Source of the DNA: Mesopusillimonas faecipullorum
GTDB taxonomy: Bacteria; Pseudomonadota; Gammaproteobacteria; Burkholderiales; Burkholderiaceae_B
DNA length: 64,000 nt
Direction: 5' to 3'
Assembly (NCBI RefSeq): GCF_020539505.1
Contig: NZ_JACDXW010000002.1
Location: forward strand, 372,001-436,000
This document shows, piece after piece, positions 62,896 to 64,000 of the stretch. Every line of letters starts with the position of its first letter. The stretch's first letter is position 1. The translations under genes and the position numbers were made by a program. The notes under the pieces were generated by a model. It was not told where the DNA came from. It made no database searches and saw nothing but the letters and a program-made list of their open reading frames with translations.

Positions 62896-64000
62896 ACCTC
62901 AATACCACGCGAGGCCAGGTAATCGTCGTAACCACCGTGGTAGTCAACGATTTCGCCCGTGGGCAGAATCTCGATCACACGGCTGGCCAAGCCGGATACG
63001 AACTCGCGGTCATGCGAGACAAACACCAAGGTACCAGCGAATTTCTCCAGAGCAAACTGCAGCGATTCTATGGACTCCATATCCAGGTGGTTGGTGGGTT
63101 CGTCCAGCAACAAGACGTTATGGCGCCCCAACATCAGCTTGCCGAACATCATGCGGTTTTTCTCGCCGCCCGAGAGGATGGCGGGACGCTTGGGCAAATC
63201 GTCGCCAGAAAACAGCAAACGACCCAGTACCGAGCGAATCGACTGATCGTCATCGCCGGGCTGACGCCAGTCACTCATCCAGTCGAATAGATTTTCACCG
63301 TTGCTGAACTGATCTGAGACATCCTGCGCCATATAGCCACGGTCGGCGTTTTCAGACCACTTTACCAAGCCGCTGTCCGGTTCCAGATCGCCCGCAAGCA
63401 AACGCAGCAAAGTGGTTTTACCCACACCGTTAGCGCCCACAATGGCGATTTTTTCGCCGGCCTCAACCATGGCCGAGAACGGCCGAATCACGGGCTGGTC
63501 GTAAGCCTTGGAAATGTTCTGCAGCTCTACTGCCAGGCGGTGCATGACCTTTTTCTGCTCGAATCGGATATAAGGATTCTGACGCGAGGAAGGCTTGACC
63601 TCGACTGCTTCAGCCTTGATTTTGTCTATCTGCTTAAGACGTGAAGTGGCTTGTCTGGCCTTGGACTTGTTGGCCGAGAAGCGACGCACGAAGTCTTGCA
63701 GTTCGGCTACGCGTTCTTTGGCCTTGGCGTTAGCCGATACCTGGCGTTCGCGAGCCTGCGTGGATGCAATCATGTAGTCGTCGTAGTTGCCCGGATACAC
63801 CCGCAACTCGCGGAAGTCCAGGTCGGCCATGTGCGTACAAACCTGGTTAAGAAAGTGACGATCGTGACTGATGATGATCATGGTGCTCTGGTAACCATTG
63901 AGCACATCTTCCAACCACCGAATGGTGTTGATGTCCAGGTTGTTGGTGGGTTCGTCCAGCAACAGCACATCGGGATTCGAAAACAAGGCCTGGGCCAGCA
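62892..64000 (-). CDS. ybiT: ABC-F family ATPase (YbiT-like), C-terminal part
   Basis: The N-terminal part is beyond the right edge; about 369 residues are visible. The first ATPase domain ends with [11 protein letters not shown] and [10 protein letters not shown]. The interdomain linker has [15 protein letters not shown], a coiled-coil region. The second domain has Walker [19 protein letters not shown], signature [16 protein letters not shown], Walker [16 protein letters not shown] and [16 protein letters not shown]. There is no membrane segment. ABC-F proteins act on ribosomes (translation factors or antibiotic protection); the C-terminal [16 protein letters not shown] suggests YbiT. A methionine at 63986 is internal, not the start. 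Confidence 0.92.
   Translation of the reverse strand, partial: LAQALFSNPDVLLLDEPTNNLDINTIRWLEDVLNGYQSTMIIISHDRHFLNQVCTHMADLDFRELRVYPGNYDDYMIASTQARERQVSANAKAKERVAELQDFVRRFSANKSKARQATSRLKQIDKIKAEAVEVKPSSRQNPYIRFEQKKVMHRLAVELQNISKAYDQPVIRPFSAMVEAGEKIAIVGANGVGKTTLLRLLAGDLEPDSGLVKWSENADRGYMAQDVSDQFSNGENLFDWMSDWRQPGDDDQSIRSVLGRLLFSGDDLPKRPAILSGGEKNRMMFGKLMLGRHNVLLLDEPTNHLDMESIESLQFALEKFAGTLVFVSHDREFVSGLASRVIEILPTGEIVDYHGGYDDYLASRGIEV

Noticed and set aside
63986-64000. Methionine at 63986 as the start of the ABC-F protein
   Set aside because: It lies inside the first ATPase domain just before the Walker B motif; the frame is open to the edge, so the gene is cut by the window.

Overview
The window is chromosomal DNA from a betaproteobacterium. 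Overall protein similarity, the E3 subunit of pyruvate dehydrogenase carrying its own lipoyl domain, the FixL/FixJ-folD and surE-pcm-nlpD arrangements and the moderately high GC content point to the order Burkholderiales, most likely the family Alcaligenaceae (Bordetella, Pusillimonas or Advenella relatives). The genus is inference. It is a dense, mostly housekeeping region of about 60 genes. I found no rRNA, tRNA, CRISPR array, insertion sequence or prophage. Long open frames antisense to the real genes are a by-product of codon use.

Positions 1-4220 are the most accessory part. An ABC importer (ATPase, plus the start of a periplasmic binding protein cut by the window edge) faces an operon of a 100-residue unknown protein, a 75-residue unknown protein, a Rieske oxygenase alpha subunit and an atypical RidA-like protein, followed by an IclR regulator. 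This looks like uptake and oxidation of an unidentified, probably aromatic, compound. Positions 4232-8421 (minus) hold purF, cvpA, a DedD-like SPOR protein and folC. A 444-base non-coding stretch with hairpins follows, then the pyruvate dehydrogenase operon aceE-aceF-lpdA (8866-15040, minus).

Positions 15420-21847 (plus) carry a parvulin isomerase, a PAS sensor kinase, a FixJ-type regulator and folD (the last three joined by 4-base overlaps), oligopeptidase A and a SCO1/SenC protein. Positions 21875-30671 (minus) carry a complete RND efflux pump whose outer-membrane gene overlaps pdxJ, then a nitroreductase and an E3-like flavoprotein. Positions 30976-35236 (minus) hold a three-gene ABC importer of the TrpXYZ type, a spermidine-synthase-like methyltransferase and exonuclease III.

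Positions 35433-39001 (plus) hold an unknown small protein, gmk, rpoZ and a RelA/SpoT enzyme: nucleotide supply, RNA polymerase omega and (p)ppGpp in one block. Positions 39048-49510 hold a DMT transporter, the head-to-head YbbA-like ATPase and TesA-like esterase, ppiD, rlmJ, a pseudouridine synthase coupled to an orphan binding protein, glnB, nadE and a YbdG-like mechanosensitive channel. Positions 49577-55772 hold argH and slyX (plus), then surE-pcm-nlpD-exonuclease-rlmD (minus) with no rpoS after nlpD. Positions 55923-64000 hold plsY, purT, tsaD, a purine permease, a thioredoxin, a YigZ protein, an exported ParB-like protein and a partial ABC-F ATPase.

Several convergent gene pairs are separated by strong hairpins with no U-tract. 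Two classical intrinsic terminators with T-runs serve the pyruvate dehydrogenase operon and rlmD, and a third follows the purine permease.
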